From Actinomycetota bacterium (GTDB lineage Bacteria > Actinomycetota > Geothermincolia > Geothermincolales > RBG-13-55-18): 64,000 bases of DNA. The stretch is taken from the NCBI GenBank assembly GCA_014360685.1, contig JACIXB010000016.1, positions 1 through 64,000 of the forward strand, in the 5' to 3' direction. The notes below the pieces were generated by a model. It had not been told where the DNA came from and made no database searches. It was given only the letters and a program-made list of their open reading frames with translations. This document shows positions 8,628 to 17,912 of the stretch, in pieces (within the stretch, counting starts at the first letter, position 1; each line of letters opens with the position of its first letter). Position numbers and translations under genes: made by a program.

Positions 8628-10238
8628 TCAAGGAGCGGCTCTCGACCTGCCGCTTTCCGCGCTCCGCCGCCGTTCCAGCCATTCCGCCAGCCGTCCGGTC
8701 CTCTCCGGCGGCACGCGGGGCCTCCGCAGGCGCTCGTCAATGAACCCCGCGGTGCGCAGGGCCAGGGCCATGACCGTCAATTGCGGGTTGACCCCCAGGG
8801 AGGTGGGCAGCACGCTGGCGTCGGAAATGTAGAGGTTCTCCACCTCCCAGGTCTCGCCGGTGCTCCTGACCACCGACCACTCCGGGTCGCCGCCCATGCA
8901 GCAGGTACCCATGGGGTGATAGGCACTGAGGCCGTATATCTCCCCCCGCCGCAGCCGGTGCCTGGACAGCCGATAAAGGTCCCGGGGGGAGGTGAGTTCC
9001 TTGTAGCCCGCTATAGGGGTGTAGACCCTCCGGGCTCCGGCGGCGAACCAGATCTCGGCCATGAGGACCAGGGAGCGTTTCAGCCTCTCCAGGTCCGCGG
9101 GGCCGAAGCGGTAGAAGACCAGGGGTTGGCGGGCGGAAGGCCCGGCCGCAACGCGCCCCCATGAGTCGTGTTCGCTGATCATGGAGCCGAAAGTCCCGCA
9201 GTAGGGGTAAAGCCGCATGGCTTCGGCGTGCCTGCGGCCTCCCCACGGCAGGCTCACGGACATCACCGGCGGCGGGAGGGTCACCCCCTCCAACATGATG
9301 CCCTCGGGGGCGAACTCATCCACGTAGGTGCTCTGGGGGATGCCCTTGGGATTCCCGGTCTTCTCGTTGAGCAGGGCCACGGTGCCCCCGCAGGGATGTA
9401 CGGAGAGGTTCTCGCCCACCCGTCCCGATGAAAGGCAGATGCGGTTGTGTATGAGCAGGGATGGGGTCTGGAGGGCCCCCGCGGCCAGCACCACCACGCG
9501 GGCCCAGACCTCCAGCCGGTAACCCTTCCTCTTCCCCCGCTGGTCCAGGAAACGGCCGCGGATCCCCATGGCCTTTCCACCCCGGACCAGTACCTTTTCC
9601 GCTCGGCAGCGGGTGTAGACGTCCGCCCCCGCCTTCACGGCGTCAGGGATCCAGGAAACGTTGGCGCTCTGCTTGGCCCCCGAGGGGCATCCGTAGGGAC
9701 AGACGCCGTATCCCTCGCAGTCCTTGGCGTTGCGGGGTAGAAAACCTCCCGAGTATCCGAGCTTCCGCGCCCCCTCCAGGAAGAGCAGGGCGTTCCTTCC
9801 GGCCACCTCGGGGTCGGCCCTCTTCACGAAGAGGTATTCCTCGAGCGCCGCGTAGAGGAGGTTCAACTCCTCCTCGGTGATGTCCCGCAACCCGTATTCC
9901 ATGTGCCACCGCTTGAGTACGTGCCGGGGAACCCGCAGACAGGTTCCGGAATTCACCGTGGTGGTGCCTCCCACGGTCATGCCCTGGGGGAGGACCACCA
10001 TGGGCAATCCCAGGGCCACCGTCTGTCCGGCGTCGCGGTAGAGGCGCATGAGGGCGTGGGAGGGACGGAAGTCGAAGTCCTCGCGCCGGAACCAGGCCCC
10101 CTCCTCGACAACCACCACCCGGTACCCGGCCTCGGCCAACTCCTTGGCCACCGGGGCCCCTCCCGCACCGGAGCCCACCACCACCACGTCGGCCTCGCGC
10201 CGGATGTCCCCGGACACTTCCTCCGGCCGGATGATCAC
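8628..10238 (-). CDS. GMC-family FAD-dependent oxidoreductase
   Basis: 536 residues. The N-terminal dinucleotide-binding motif VVVGSGAGGAP (about residues 19-29), the following VVVVEEGAWF, the GGTTTVNSGTCLR segment and the C-terminal HPMGTCCMGGD and NPQLTVMALALR with the active-site His/Asn pair identify a glucose-methanol-choline type oxidoreductase of alcohols or sterol-like substrates. A Cys cluster (CEGYGVCPYGCPSG) sits mid-protein, as in many bacterial long-chain or cholesterol-oxidase-like members. GTG 10238 is preceded by GGGAGGTG. The GTG overlaps the TGA of the upstream gene by 4 nt, so the two are translationally coupled. No signal peptide is visible. Substrate unknown. Confidence 0.85.
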   Translation of the reverse strand: MIIRPEEVSGDIRREADVVVVGSGAGGAPVAKELAEAGYRVVVVEEGAWFRREDFDFRPSHALMRLYRDAGQTVALGLPMVVLPQGMTVGGTTTVNSGTCLRVPRHVLKRWHMEYGLRDITEEELNLLYAALEEYLFVKRADPEVAGRNALLFLEGARKLGYSGGFLPRNAKDCEGYGVCPYGCPSGAKQSANVSWIPDAVKAGADVYTRCRAEKVLVRGGKAMGIRGRFLDQRGKRKGYRLEVWARVVVLAAGALQTPSLLIHNRICLSSGRVGENLSVHPCGGTVALLNEKTGNPKGIPQSTYVDEFAPEGIMLEGVTLPPPVMSVSLPWGGRRHAEAMRLYPYCGTFGSMISEHDSWGRVAAGPSARQPLVFYRFGPADLERLKRSLVLMAEIWFAAGARRVYTPIAGYKELTSPRDLYRLSRHRLRRGEIYGLSAYHPMGTCCMGGDPEWSVVRSTGETWEVENLYISDASVLPTSLGVNPQLTVMALALRTAGFIDERLRRPRVPPERTGRLAEWLERRRSAESGRSRAAP

Positions 10239-10672
10239 CTGGTCACCTCCCTTTTGAGCGCTTCCTCCCTCAGGGCGCCCACCTCGAAGCCCAGGGCCTC
10301 CTGGACCTCGTCCCGGCCGTAGTAGGCCAGGTGCACGGGCATGCTCAGGAGGGTGGGAACCGAGCTGAGGAGCAACACCCGGCTGGAGTACAGGGATTCC
10401 AGGAACTCCTCCGCTTCCGGTGGACGCAGGGCGTATATGGAACGGCGGCGGCGCAGCCGGCAGAGGGCCTGAAGGAGCAGGATCATGGCGAAGTAGACGG
10501 CGCGGAAGGCCGGCGTCCCGTGGTATATGAAGTCGCGGCAGAAGTCGGCCACCTCGTCAGGGTCGGCGGCCGGCAATTCGTGGCAGGTGATAAGGAGCAC
10601 GGGAACCAGGCGTTTCATGCGGCGGAAAAAATATTCTCTCATCCTCTCCCGACCCTCCCCATCCATCGCCAT
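10235..10672 (-). CDS. Small protein coupled to the GMC oxidoreductase
   Basis: 145 residues, not confidently recognised. It is Arg/Leu-rich with a hydrophobic segment (FAMILLLQALCRL) and another near LLLSSVPTLLSMPV, and could be membrane-associated. Small partner subunits often precede GMC dehydrogenases, for example gluconate dehydrogenase subunit 3 types; the 4-nt GTGA overlap supports a joint complex, but the sequence itself does not prove it. Start ATG 10672 is taken; an in-frame ATG at 10642 is an alternative. Confidence 0.6.
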   Translation of the reverse strand: MAMDGEGRERMREYFFRRMKRLVPVLLITCHELPAADPDEVADFCRDFIYHGTPAFRAVYFAMILLLQALCRLRRRRSIYALRPPEAEEFLESLYSSRVLLLSSVPTLLSMPVHLAYYGRDEVQEALGFEVGALREEALKREVTR

Positions 10673-11101
10673 ATATCTTACCCCAATAACAGGTTATCCG
10701 CCCACCTCGAACGGCGGCCGCTCGGCCCGGATACCGACCCGCTGAAACCCCGGGTATCGGCCGCCGTTTTTCTCTTTTCCCGATCCGGATCCGTCGCGCG
10801 CCCTTAGTCCCGGGTATTCCCGGGTGACATACCTCCTCCCGGTGCCTACCGGCCGGTGTGGCCAAGCGCCCTGAACGGGTGGAAGGCCGTGCCGGCCTCC
10901 TCCACGGCCCGCCTCGACCGGGGAAGTGAGTCGATCACCCGATACATATTGGCGGCGAAGGGATGGGGGAGAAAGGCCCGGCCAGGGTTTCCCGCCCCGG
11001 GGTTGTGTTAAAATCAATGGATGTTTTGGGGAGGAGGCGGGCGGGAGGGAAGGGCGGTAAGAGGGGCGCTTGCCGCGCGCCACCCTCCGAGGAGGAGAAC
11101 G
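10673..11101. other. Intergenic region upstream of murI
   Basis: 429 nt between divergent genes. I see no gene with recognisable features; the open frames are GC-rich mirror frames. An AT-richer spot around 10670-10695 could contain the promoter of the leftward small gene. A strong ribosome-binding site (GGAGGAG) lies just before murI. Confidence 0.5.
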
Positions 11102-11920
11102 ATGAACGAGGCTCCCATCGGCATGTTCGATTCCGGCGTGGGCGGGCTGACCGTCATGCGCGCGGTGATGCGCCGCCTGCCCTGGGAATCCATCATCTAC
11201 TTCGGCGACAACGCCCGGGGACCGTACGGCCCGCGGGATATTCAGGAGATAAGGAGATTCGCGCTGGAGATCGCCGCTTTCTTGGAGTCCCTGGGGGTGA
11301 AGATCATCGTGGTGGCTTGCAACTCGGCCACCTCGGCCGCCCTCCTGGACATCCAGAGGAAGAGCGCCGTTCCGGTCCTGGGAGTGGTGGAGCCCGGGGC
11401 GCGGGGAGCGGTACAGGCCACCCGCAACCGGCGCATCGGGGTCATCGGCACCCGGGCCACGGTGCGCAGTGGGGCCTACCGGAGGGCCATCCACGCCCTG
11501 GATGCCGGAGCCCATGTCCATTCCCGCGCCTGCCCCACCCTGGTGGATTTCGTGGAGCGGGGGGAGGTGGACGGGCCCCGCGTGGAGGAGGAGGTGCGGC
11601 GTTACCTCAACCCCCTCAAGAAGAGGGGGGTGGACACCCTGGTCCTGGGATGCACCCATTATCCCCTCCTCCGGGAGGTCATCGGCCGGGTGATGGGCGA
11701 AGGGGTGATGCTGATCAGCTCCGACCAGGAGGTAGCCCGGGAAGTGGAGGAGAACCTCAGTCGCCGGGGGTACCTCCGGGAACCCGGGGTATCTCCCTTT
11801 TACCGCTTCATGTGCTCGGGCGATCCGGAGCAGGCCGTCTCCCTGGGGCGTATCTTCCTGGGGCCGGAGGTGGAAAGGGTGGAGAGGATAGAGCTGCCCC
11901 TGGGAGGTTGTAGGCCTTGA
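11102..11920 (+). CDS. murI: Glutamate racemase
   Basis: 272 residues. Interconverts L- and D-glutamate, supplying D-Glu for peptidoglycan. Substrate-binding FDSGVGGLTV is at residues 9-18; the two catalytic cysteines are Cys73 (VACNSATSAA) and Cys184 (LGCTHYPLL). ATG 11102 with CGAGGAGGAG just upstream is preferred; a longer frame from 11021 adds a non-homologous Arg-rich extension. First gene of a four-gene operon with tight overlaps. Cytoplasmic. Confidence 0.96.
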   Translation: MNEAPIGMFDSGVGGLTVMRAVMRRLPWESIIYFGDNARGPYGPRDIQEIRRFALEIAAFLESLGVKIIVVACNSATSAALLDIQRKSAVPVLGVVEPGARGAVQATRNRRIGVIGTRATVRSGAYRRAIHALDAGAHVHSRACPTLVDFVERGEVDGPRVEEEVRRYLNPLKKRGVDTLVLGCTHYPLLREVIGRVMGEGVMLISSDQEVAREVEENLSRRGYLREPGVSPFYRFMCSGDPEQAVSLGRIFLGPEVERVERIELPLGGCRP

Positions 11921-12684
11921 TCCTCACCGTCCTGGGAGCTTCCGGAACCTATCCCCGCCCCGGCGGGGCCTGCAACGGCTTCCTCCTCCGGGAAGGGGAG
12001 TATTCCCTGGTCATCGAAATGGGTAACGGTTGCCTCTCCAACCTTCTCCAGGAGGTGGAGCTCACCGGTATCGGGGCGGTGCTCGTCACCCACATGCACA
12101 TAGACCACTTCGGCGACCTCTACCCCCTCTATTACGCCCTGCGCTTCCATCCCCTGAAACCCTGGGGACTGCGGCTCGTCCTCCCCGCGGGGGGGCTGGA
12201 TCTCATGGGCCGCATCCTGGGGGCGGAGGCGCGGGAATACCTACCCCGGGTCTTCCGGGAGGAGAGGTTGATTGATGGAAAAGTATACCAGGTAGGGAAA
12301 ATGACCGTGCGGGCTTTCCCCACCCGCCATCCGGTGGAGGGTTACGCCGTACGGGTGGAGGGCGAGGACTGGAGTCTGGCCTATTCCTCGGATACCTCCC
12401 CCACCTTGGCCCTCGAGGAGGCGGCGCGGGACGTCGATCTCTTCATCTGCGAGGCCACCTTGCCCGATGCCTACCGCGAGGAAGCCTCCCACGGGCATCT
12501 CACCTCACGCCAGGCGGGCGAGGCGGCGCGCAGGGCGGGGGCCCGCAGGCTCCTTTTGACCCATATCTGGCCCACCTTCGATCCGGAGCAGGTACTAGCT
12601 GAGGCCGCGGAGGCCTTCGGCGGGGAGGTGGAGCTGGCCCGGGAGGGGATGCACGTCCGGCTGGGGGGCGAGGGGGATGGTTAG
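11917..12684 (+). CDS. MBL-fold hydrolase, Rv1339-like (putative cyclic-nucleotide phosphodiesterase)
   Basis: 255 residues. Metal ligands are T-H59-M-H61-I-D63-H64, then [13 protein letters not shown], the Asp in YSSDTSPT, and the late His in LLLTHIWPT. This is the RNase Z / ElaC-like branch of the MBL fold. The position between murI and rph matches M. tuberculosis Rv1339, reported as an atypical class II cyclic-AMP phosphodiesterase (from memory). TTG 11917 overlaps the murI TGA and is preceded by GGGAGG. The cyclic-nucleotide role here is inferred from family and gene order only. Confidence 0.85.
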   Translation: MILTVLGASGTYPRPGGACNGFLLREGEYSLVIEMGNGCLSNLLQEVELTGIGAVLVTHMHIDHFGDLYPLYYALRFHPLKPWGLRLVLPAGGLDLMGRILGAEAREYLPRVFREERLIDGKVYQVGKMTVRAFPTRHPVEGYAVRVEGEDWSLAYSSDTSPTLALEEAARDVDLFICEATLPDAYREEASHGHLTSRQAGEAARRAGARRLLLTHIWPTFDPEQVLAEAAEAFGGEVELAREGMHVRLGGEGDG

Positions 12685-13429
12685 GAAGGACGGAAGGCGT
12701 CCCGACCAGCTGCGCCCCATGCGTATAGTCCGCGGCTACATAGCCCACGCGGAGGGTTCCGCCCTGGTGGAGATGGGGAACACCAGGGTGGTGTGCACGG
12801 CCACCCTGGAGTTCAAGGTCCCCCAATTCCTGCGGGGTTCGGGGAGAGGATGGATCACCGCCGAGTACGGCATGCTGCCCCGTTCCACCCGGGAGAGGAT
12901 GAGCCGGGAATCGGTAGTGGGAAGGCAGGGCGGGCGCACCCTGGAGATCCAGCGCCTCATCGGCCGCTCCCTGCGGGCGGTGACGGACATGGAGGCCCTG
13001 GACGAGTTCACCATATGGTTGGACTGCGACGTCATCCAGGCCGACGGGGGCACGCGGACCGCGGCCATCAACGGCGCTTACGTGGCCCTCTACGAGGCCT
13101 TCCGGCGCCTGGTGGACGAGGGGAGGTTGAAGGAGATCCCCCTCGCCGATGCCGTGGCCGCGGCCAGCGTGGGGATAGTGGAGGGAGTTCCCCTCCTGGA
13201 TTTGGATTTCGACGAGGATGCCTCCGCCGAGGTGGACATGAATGTGGTCATGACCGGAAAGGGGGACCTGGTGGAGATACAGGGCACGGCGGAGAAAAGG
13301 CCCTTCACGCGGAGCGAGCTGGAGGATCTCCTGGAGCTGGCCCACGCGGGCATCGGGAAAATCCTCCGCCTGCAGCGCACCGTCCTCTTCTCCGACAGCC
13401 GGGAGGCGACCCTGGAGGACGTGGAGTGA
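12677..13429 (+). CDS. rph: Ribonuclease PH
   Basis: 250 residues. Phosphorolytic 3'-to-5' exonuclease that trims tRNA and other RNA 3' ends. The N-terminus ([27 protein letters not shown]), [34 protein letters not shown] and [19 protein letters not shown] are all diagnostic. Length matches the family. ATG 12677 overlaps the preceding gene by 8 nt, so the two are coupled. Confidence 0.97.
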   Translation: MVRKDGRRPDQLRPMRIVRGYIAHAEGSALVEMGNTRVVCTATLEFKVPQFLRGSGRGWITAEYGMLPRSTRERMSRESVVGRQGGRTLEIQRLIGRSLRAVTDMEALDEFTIWLDCDVIQADGGTRTAAINGAYVALYEAFRRLVDEGRLKEIPLADAVAAASVGIVEGVPLLDLDFDEDASAEVDMNVVMTGKGDLVEIQGTAEKRPFTRSELEDLLELAHAGIGKILRLQRTVLFSDSREATLEDVE

Positions 13430-14052
13430 AGGAGATCCGCCTGGCCTTGGCCACCCGGAACCGGGGGAAGGTAAGGGAGATACGGGAGGCGCTCAGGGAG
13501 CTGCCCCTTCAGCTCCTGACCAGCGAGGACTTCCCGGAATGGCCCGTCCCGGAGGAGAAGGGGAGCACCTTCGAGGAAAACGCCCTGGAGAAGGCGGAGA
13601 GCCTGGCGCGGTTCTCGGGGATGCCCTCCCTGGCCGACGATTCCGGACTGGAGGTGGAAGCCCTGGGCGGGGCGCCCGGCGTTTCCAGCGCCCACTACGC
13701 GGGAAGGCACGGAGACGACGCCGCCAACATCGCCCGCCTGCTTGAAGAGATGGAAGGAATTACCGGCGAGGGACGGCGGGCGCGTTTCGTGTGCGTCCTG
13801 GCCCTGGCGGGACCCAGGGGGGAGAAGCTGTTGGTGAGGGAGGCCTGCGAGGGCCGCATCGCCGAGGAGCCCAGGGGGGAAGGGGGGTTCGGCTACGACC
13901 CGGTATTCGTGCCCCGGGGATCGTCCCTCACCATGGCCGAGCTGGACCTGGAGGAGAAGAACTCCTTGAGCCACCGGGGAAGGGCCCTGCGGCGCCTGCG
14001 CGAACTGCTGGAGAAGGGAGAACCTGACTGGCTTTTTTCCTCCCCCGAGTAG
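13426..14052 (+). CDS. rdgB: XTP/dITP diphosphatase (RdgB/HAM1)
   Basis: 208 residues from GTG 13426, which overlaps the rph TGA by 4 nt. Hydrolyses non-canonical purine triphosphates (ITP, XTP, dITP). Family motifs: [15 protein letters not shown] near the start, [29 protein letters not shown], and GGFGYDPVF with SHRGRALR near the end. The frame is open much further upstream inside rph, but homology begins here. Last gene of the murI operon. Confidence 0.96.
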   Translation: MKEIRLALATRNRGKVREIREALRELPLQLLTSEDFPEWPVPEEKGSTFEENALEKAESLARFSGMPSLADDSGLEVEALGGAPGVSSAHYAGRHGDDAANIARLLEEMEGITGEGRRARFVCVLALAGPRGEKLLVREACEGRIAEEPRGEGGFGYDPVFVPRGSSLTMAELDLEEKNSLSHRGRALRRLRELLEKGEPDWLFSSPE

Positions 14053-14375
14053 CCCCCGCTCCTTTCCGCCGTCGAAGAGGTGCTTCGGGTAAGCCCGAAA
14101 GGGAAACCGTTCCTCCCCGTGACCCCGCGAAAAGGCGCGGGACCGGTTCCGCCGCGAGGAGAGCCCGGTCTCGGTACTCCTGGCTCGGCCTGATGACCAG
14201 GCAACCGGGGCGGGACCGGCTTCGCCGCCCCGCTTTAAGCGGAAGCCGGTTCCACAGGTAGAGAGGGGTGGGGTTTGGCCTCGGGGGATCGGCGCCGTCC
14301 TTGCGGGAGATTCGGGGAGACGGGGATACGGATCACGGGACTTGGCGCGGCGGGGGAAGGGATCCGGCAAAAAAA
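14053..14375. other. Intergenic region after rdgB
   Basis: Some 320 nt between the rdgB stop and the 3' end of tRNA-Gly, which points toward it. It contains two related segments with the core GCGGGACCGG at about 14137-14150 and 14210-14224. There is no gene and no poly-T terminator. Confidence 0.5.
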
Positions 14376-14451
14376 TGGAGCGGGAGACGGGCCTCGAACC
14401 CGCGACCTAGAGCTTGGAAGGCTCTCGCTCTTCCACCTGAGCTACTCCCGC
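14376..14451 (-). tRNA. tRNA-Gly(TCC)
   Basis: Cloverleaf on the minus strand: acceptor GCGGGAG with CTCCCGC, D-loop AGCTCAGGTGGAAGAGC, anticodon loop CTTCCAA with anticodon TCC, T-arm GCGGGTTCGAGGCCCGT. Discriminator T and an encoded CCA. An extended -10 (TGCTAAAAT, -10 at 14484-14489, minus strand) lies upstream. Confidence 0.95.
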
Positions 14452-14796
14452 CCGACTTTCGCCGGAGTTTCCCGGCCAGAGTAATTTTAGCACAACCGGG
14501 GGGCGCGGTGAGGCGTCGTCGGGGGAGGCTTTCTTGGGGACGGAAGGAGCCGGAAAACGCCCTTTCGGCTTGGTGAAAAGAAAAGGTGGTCGATGGTGGA
14601 AGGCGGCCCTTCGGGAGGGTTAAATGGAGCGCTCGCCTTCGTCTCCGGGAAGGGATGACGCATCGTCCCGCAAGGAGCCTAAGGGGTGAAAAAAGATCGG
14701 TGGACCGCCCCGCCATCCCGGCGGAAGAGCAAGGGGATCCGGGACCGGGGGCGATTCATCTCGCCGGCCGAGCTTATGCGCGGTGGCGGATGTTGC

Positions 14797-14802
14797 TATA
14801 AT
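14797..14802 (+). promoter_or_regulatory. -10 element of tRNA-Pro
   Basis: A perfect TATAAT lies 8 nt before the mature 5' end of tRNA-Pro; the -35 is weak. The rest of 14452-14810, GC-rich with divergent tRNA genes on both sides, shows no gene. Confidence 0.6.
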
Positions 14803-14810
14803 CAACCCGT

Positions 14811-14888
14811 CGGGGTGTGGCGCAGCTTGGTCAGCGCGCATGCTTTGGGAGCATGAGGTCGGCGGTTCAAATCCGCCCACCCCGACCA
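14811..14888 (+). tRNA. tRNA-Pro(TGG)
   Basis: Acceptor CGGGGTG/CACCCCG, D-arm GCGCAGCTTGGTCAGCGC, anticodon stem GCATG with loop containing TGG, T-arm GGCGGTTCAAATCCGCC, discriminator A and an encoded CCA. Confidence 0.96.
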
Positions 14889-14936
14889 GATTTTACCAGG
14901 CGGTTTACCCAAGGCCTGAAGGGAGGAAGGAAGCGT

Positions 14937-14957
14937 GCCGGCGGGATCCCCGCCGGC
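14937..14957 (+). other. Strong hairpin before the 14980 gene
   Basis: GCCGGCGGG (14937-14945) and CCCGCCGGC (14949-14957) form a perfect 9-bp stem with a 3-nt loop. There is no T-run, so it is not a classical terminator. It ends about 22 nt before the next start codon, next to its ribosome-binding site. Confidence 0.6.
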
Positions 14958-14979
14958 TGAAAGGCGAAAGGGGTAAGGG

Positions 14980-15606
14980 ATGTCGGTGGAAAGGGGCTGG
15001 TTCATTCCCACCCTCCAGTTCGGTCCGGAGGATGTCTTCCTGGTGGAGGACTGGGAGAGCACCCCGGCGGGACCCTACCGGGCGGTTTTCCATTTCACCC
15101 CCGACGATCGCCGCACCCTCTACGTGAGTGGGGAGGAGGGAAGGGACCTGGTGTCCACCATCCACCGCTTCGACCGCACGGTGGTCACCCCCGTGGCCTC
15201 CCGCCGCGAGGGAGGGCGCTGGGTGATCGAGGTGGACACGGACCGGGAGGGCGAGTTGAGGATGGAGGTGGAATACGGGGAGACGCTGCCCCTTAGGGCG
15301 GTCAACCGCGTGGCCCCGCATATCCCCGAGGCCGTAGCCCGCAACCCGCTTTACTGCCGCCTGCTCCCCCGCCTCTCCGCCCCCCTGCTGGGCACCGATC
15401 CCGGGCAGAGGATCGCCGGGGTGACGGAGATGGGAAGGAAGGTCCGTTTCCGGCTCCACCGCGTATACAAGGTCACCGCGGCCCGGTGCACCTGGGGCGG
15501 CCGCGACTTGGGGCCGCTCGGCGATTGCCGCTACCGGCACGACATGGGCGATTTCCGGCCCACCAGCAAGGCCGTGGTCAGCTACCTGGAACTGCACCTG
15601 GAATGA
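14980..15606 (+). CDS. Conserved-looking hypothetical protein
   Basis: 208 residues, not recognised. Soluble, rich in charged beta-strand-like segments (GPYRAVFHFTPDDRRTLYV), no signal peptide or membrane segment. One Cys pair at the C-terminal third (CTWGGRDLGPLGDC). ATG 14980 follows GAAAGGGGTAAGGG. It ends 15 nt before the TrkH gene, so both probably form one operon downstream of tRNA-Pro. No function is proposed. Confidence 0.7.
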   Translation: MSVERGWFIPTLQFGPEDVFLVEDWESTPAGPYRAVFHFTPDDRRTLYVSGEEGRDLVSTIHRFDRTVVTPVASRREGGRWVIEVDTDREGELRMEVEYGETLPLRAVNRVAPHIPEAVARNPLYCRLLPRLSAPLLGTDPGQRIAGVTEMGRKVRFRLHRVYKVTAARCTWGGRDLGPLGDCRYRHDMGDFRPTSKAVVSYLELHLE

Positions 15607-15621
15607 GGTACTGAAGGAGAA

Positions 15622-17163
15622 GTGCCCGGGCAACAAGGCGCCGGGCCCCGTTCGAGAGCCCCTGATATGGCCGGACCGTACCGCGAGGACCTGGAGAACA
15701 TATTCCATTACGTGGGCCTGGTCCTCCTGGCCCTGGGCCTGTGCATGGCCGTCCCCATGGCCGTTTCGCTGGTGGCCGGGGAATGGTGCAGCGCCCTGGA
15801 CCTCTTCATCTCCCTGTGTGCCACCGTGGGGGCCGGAAACCTGCTCTTCTTCGGCCTGCGCCCCAAGGGCCGGATCACCTGGAACCAGGGCCTGGTCATC
15901 GTGGCCCTTTCCTGGCTGGCGGCCATGCTCTTTTCCGCCCTCCCCCTTTACCTGAACGGCCATTACGCCTCCTATCTCGATGCCTGCTTCGAGTCCATGT
16001 CCGGGCTGGCCACCACCGGGCTCACCCTGGTCCACGACCTGGACCACATGGCCTACGGGATGAATCTTTGGCGGCATTTGATCATGTTCCTGGGCGGGCA
16101 GGGCATCGTGGTCCTGGTGGTCTCCTATTTCATGGCCGGATCCGGCGTGGCGGCTCAGCTCTACGTGGGAGAGGGAAGGGAAAGCATCCTGCCCAACGTG
16201 GTGGAGAGCTCCCGTTTCATCTGGAGGGTGAGCCTCGCCTACCTGGCGGCGGGGACCCTGTCCCTGGGGATCTGCCTCATCCTGGAGGGCATGGCGCCGG
16301 TGCGTTCCTTCTTCCACGCCGCCTGCCTGTTCATGGCCGGTTTCGACACCGGCGGGTTCACCCCCCAAGCCCAGAGCGTGTTCTACTATCACAGCCTGCC
16401 TGTGGAGCTCATAACCATGGCCTTCATGGTCCTGGGGATGCTCAACTTCTCCCTCCAGTACGAGGTTTGGAGGGGCAAGGCCGGCGAACTGTGGCGGAAT
16501 ATCGAGACCCGGACCCTGACCCTCACCCTCCTGCTCACCCTGGGCCTGGTGCTGGCGGGGCTCACCCTGGCCGGGACCTTCTCCGGGTTCGCCTCCGACC
16601 TCCGGCGGGGAGCCTACCAGCTGGTCTCCGGGCACAGCGGCACCGGTTTCATGACCGTCTACGGGCCGCAGATGGGCGCGCGGTGGGGGGACCTGGCCCT
16701 TTTCGCCCTCATCGCCGCCATGGGGCTGGGGGGTTGTTCGTGTTCCACCTCCGGGGCGGTCAAAGCCATACGCGTGGGGATGATCGCCAAGGACGTCAAG
16801 AGGAGGGTCCGCAAAACCCTTTCGCCTTCCTCGGCCGTGGTCCTGGAGCGCTTCCATCACATACGGGATTACACCCTCACCGAGGAGATGGTTTCCACGG
16901 CCTTCCTGGTCACCCTTCTTTACCTCGGGTTGTACCTGCTGGGGACCGTGGTGGGCCTCTTCTACGGATACGGCCTGACGGCCTCGGCCTTCGAATCGGT
17001 CTCCGCGGCGGGCAACGTGGGCCTCACCACCGGGGTCACCTCCTGGACCATGCCCACCCTGCTCAAGGTGACCTACATCTTCGAGATGTGGGCGGGGAGG
17101 CTGGAGGTGTTGGCGGTCCTGTCCATGTTCGTTTTCCTGTTGGGTCTGGGGAGGAGGCGATGA
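15622..17163 (+). CDS. TrkH/KtrB-type potassium transporter, membrane subunit
   Basis: 513 residues from GTG 15622 (GAAGGAG upstream); ATG 15667 is an alternative. All four pore loops with selectivity-filter glycines are visible: SMSGLATTGLTL, LFMAGFDTGGFTP, VSGHSGTGFMT and SAAGNVGLTTG, separated by paired hydrophobic segments. This is the ion-conducting subunit of a Trk/Ktr K+ (or Na+) uptake system in the cytoplasmic membrane. The regulatory TrkA/KtrA partner is not in the window. The next gene overlaps by 4 nt. Confidence 0.93.
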   Translation: MPGQQGAGPRSRAPDMAGPYREDLENIFHYVGLVLLALGLCMAVPMAVSLVAGEWCSALDLFISLCATVGAGNLLFFGLRPKGRITWNQGLVIVALSWLAAMLFSALPLYLNGHYASYLDACFESMSGLATTGLTLVHDLDHMAYGMNLWRHLIMFLGGQGIVVLVVSYFMAGSGVAAQLYVGEGRESILPNVVESSRFIWRVSLAYLAAGTLSLGICLILEGMAPVRSFFHAACLFMAGFDTGGFTPQAQSVFYYHSLPVELITMAFMVLGMLNFSLQYEVWRGKAGELWRNIETRTLTLTLLLTLGLVLAGLTLAGTFSGFASDLRRGAYQLVSGHSGTGFMTVYGPQMGARWGDLALFALIAAMGLGGCSCSTSGAVKAIRVGMIAKDVKRRVRKTLSPSSAVVLERFHHIRDYTLTEEMVSTAFLVTLLYLGLYLLGTVVGLFYGYGLTASAFESVSAAGNVGLTTGVTSWTMPTLLKVTYIFEMWAGRLEVLAVLSMFVFLLGLGRRR

Positions 17164-17762
17164 AAAGGAAGACCTGCCTTTACCCGTTGCTGGCTGCGTG
17201 CCTCTTTTTCTGCCTGTTCCTCGACTGCTCGAGCGCCCTGGCCGACGGGCTGGAGGTGGTGGGAAGCGGGACCCTCCTCCGGGAATGGGAGAAATACGAC
17301 GGCCGGGAGGTGGTCTTCCGGGGCGAGGCGGTGGGCGACGTGATGGTGCGGGGGGGTTACGCCTGGGTGGCGGTGAACGACGACCACTACAGCCTCAACG
17401 CCCTGCACGAGACGGGGGAGCTGCGGGGCGGGAACAGCGGCATCGGAATATGGTTGCCGGCCTCGGAGGCGGAGAAGATAACCCGCCTGGGAAGGCACGG
17501 GAGCGTGGGCGATTACGTGGAGGTGGTGGGGGTTTTTCACGCCGATTGCCGGGAGCACGGCGGCGATTTCGACATTCATGCCCGTTCCCTCACCGTGCTC
17601 GAGCCGGGAAGGGAGCTGCACCAGGCACCGGGAGCCGGAAAGTGGCCGGCGGCGCTGGCTTCCCTGGCCTTCCTGGGGATAAGTCTCATACCGCTCTTGA
17701 AGAGGAGAGCCCAGGAGAAGCGCAGCGCGCGCTCCCTCCTGCGCCGATCGGGATGGGATTGA
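17160..17762 (+). CDS. Signal-peptide protein with OB-fold-like domain and C-terminal membrane anchor
   Basis: 200 residues. ATG 17160 overlaps the TrkH stop (ATGA). An N-terminal signal sequence (LLAACLFFCLFLDCSSALA) is followed by an OB-fold-like domain: GREVVFRGEAVGDVM, YAWVAVNDD, VGDYVEVVGVFHADC. Near the C-terminus a hydrophobic helix (WPAALASLAFLGISLIPLL) leads into a basic tail. This topology puts the domain outside the membrane with the tail inside. Coupling to TrkH suggests a related role, but none is known to me. Confidence 0.7.
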   Translation: MKRKTCLYPLLAACLFFCLFLDCSSALADGLEVVGSGTLLREWEKYDGREVVFRGEAVGDVMVRGGYAWVAVNDDHYSLNALHETGELRGGNSGIGIWLPASEAEKITRLGRHGSVGDYVEVVGVFHADCREHGGDFDIHARSLTVLEPGRELHQAPGAGKWPAALASLAFLGISLIPLLKRRAQEKRSARSLLRRSGWD

Positions 17763-17912
17763 GGCCTTCCCGCGGACCGGCTTGGCCCGGGGAAATCACC
17801 CCGCCGGGAACGCATCGGGATCGGCGAACCGGCACCGTTCGCGCCGGCCCCCGAAGTCGATGGCCGCCCGAAGCGGGTACCCGGGGACGGCCGCCGGTCG
17901 TGGAAGAAAAAA

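Noticed and set aside
12500-13345. Leftward open frames opposite rph and rdgB
   Set aside because: No motifs, and the plus-strand genes are certain with tight overlaps.
14905-16860. 651-codon open frame on the minus strand opposite the hypothetical gene and trkH
   Set aside because: A GC-rich mirror frame with His/Gly/Gln-rich low-complexity translation; the plus strand carries clear family motifs.
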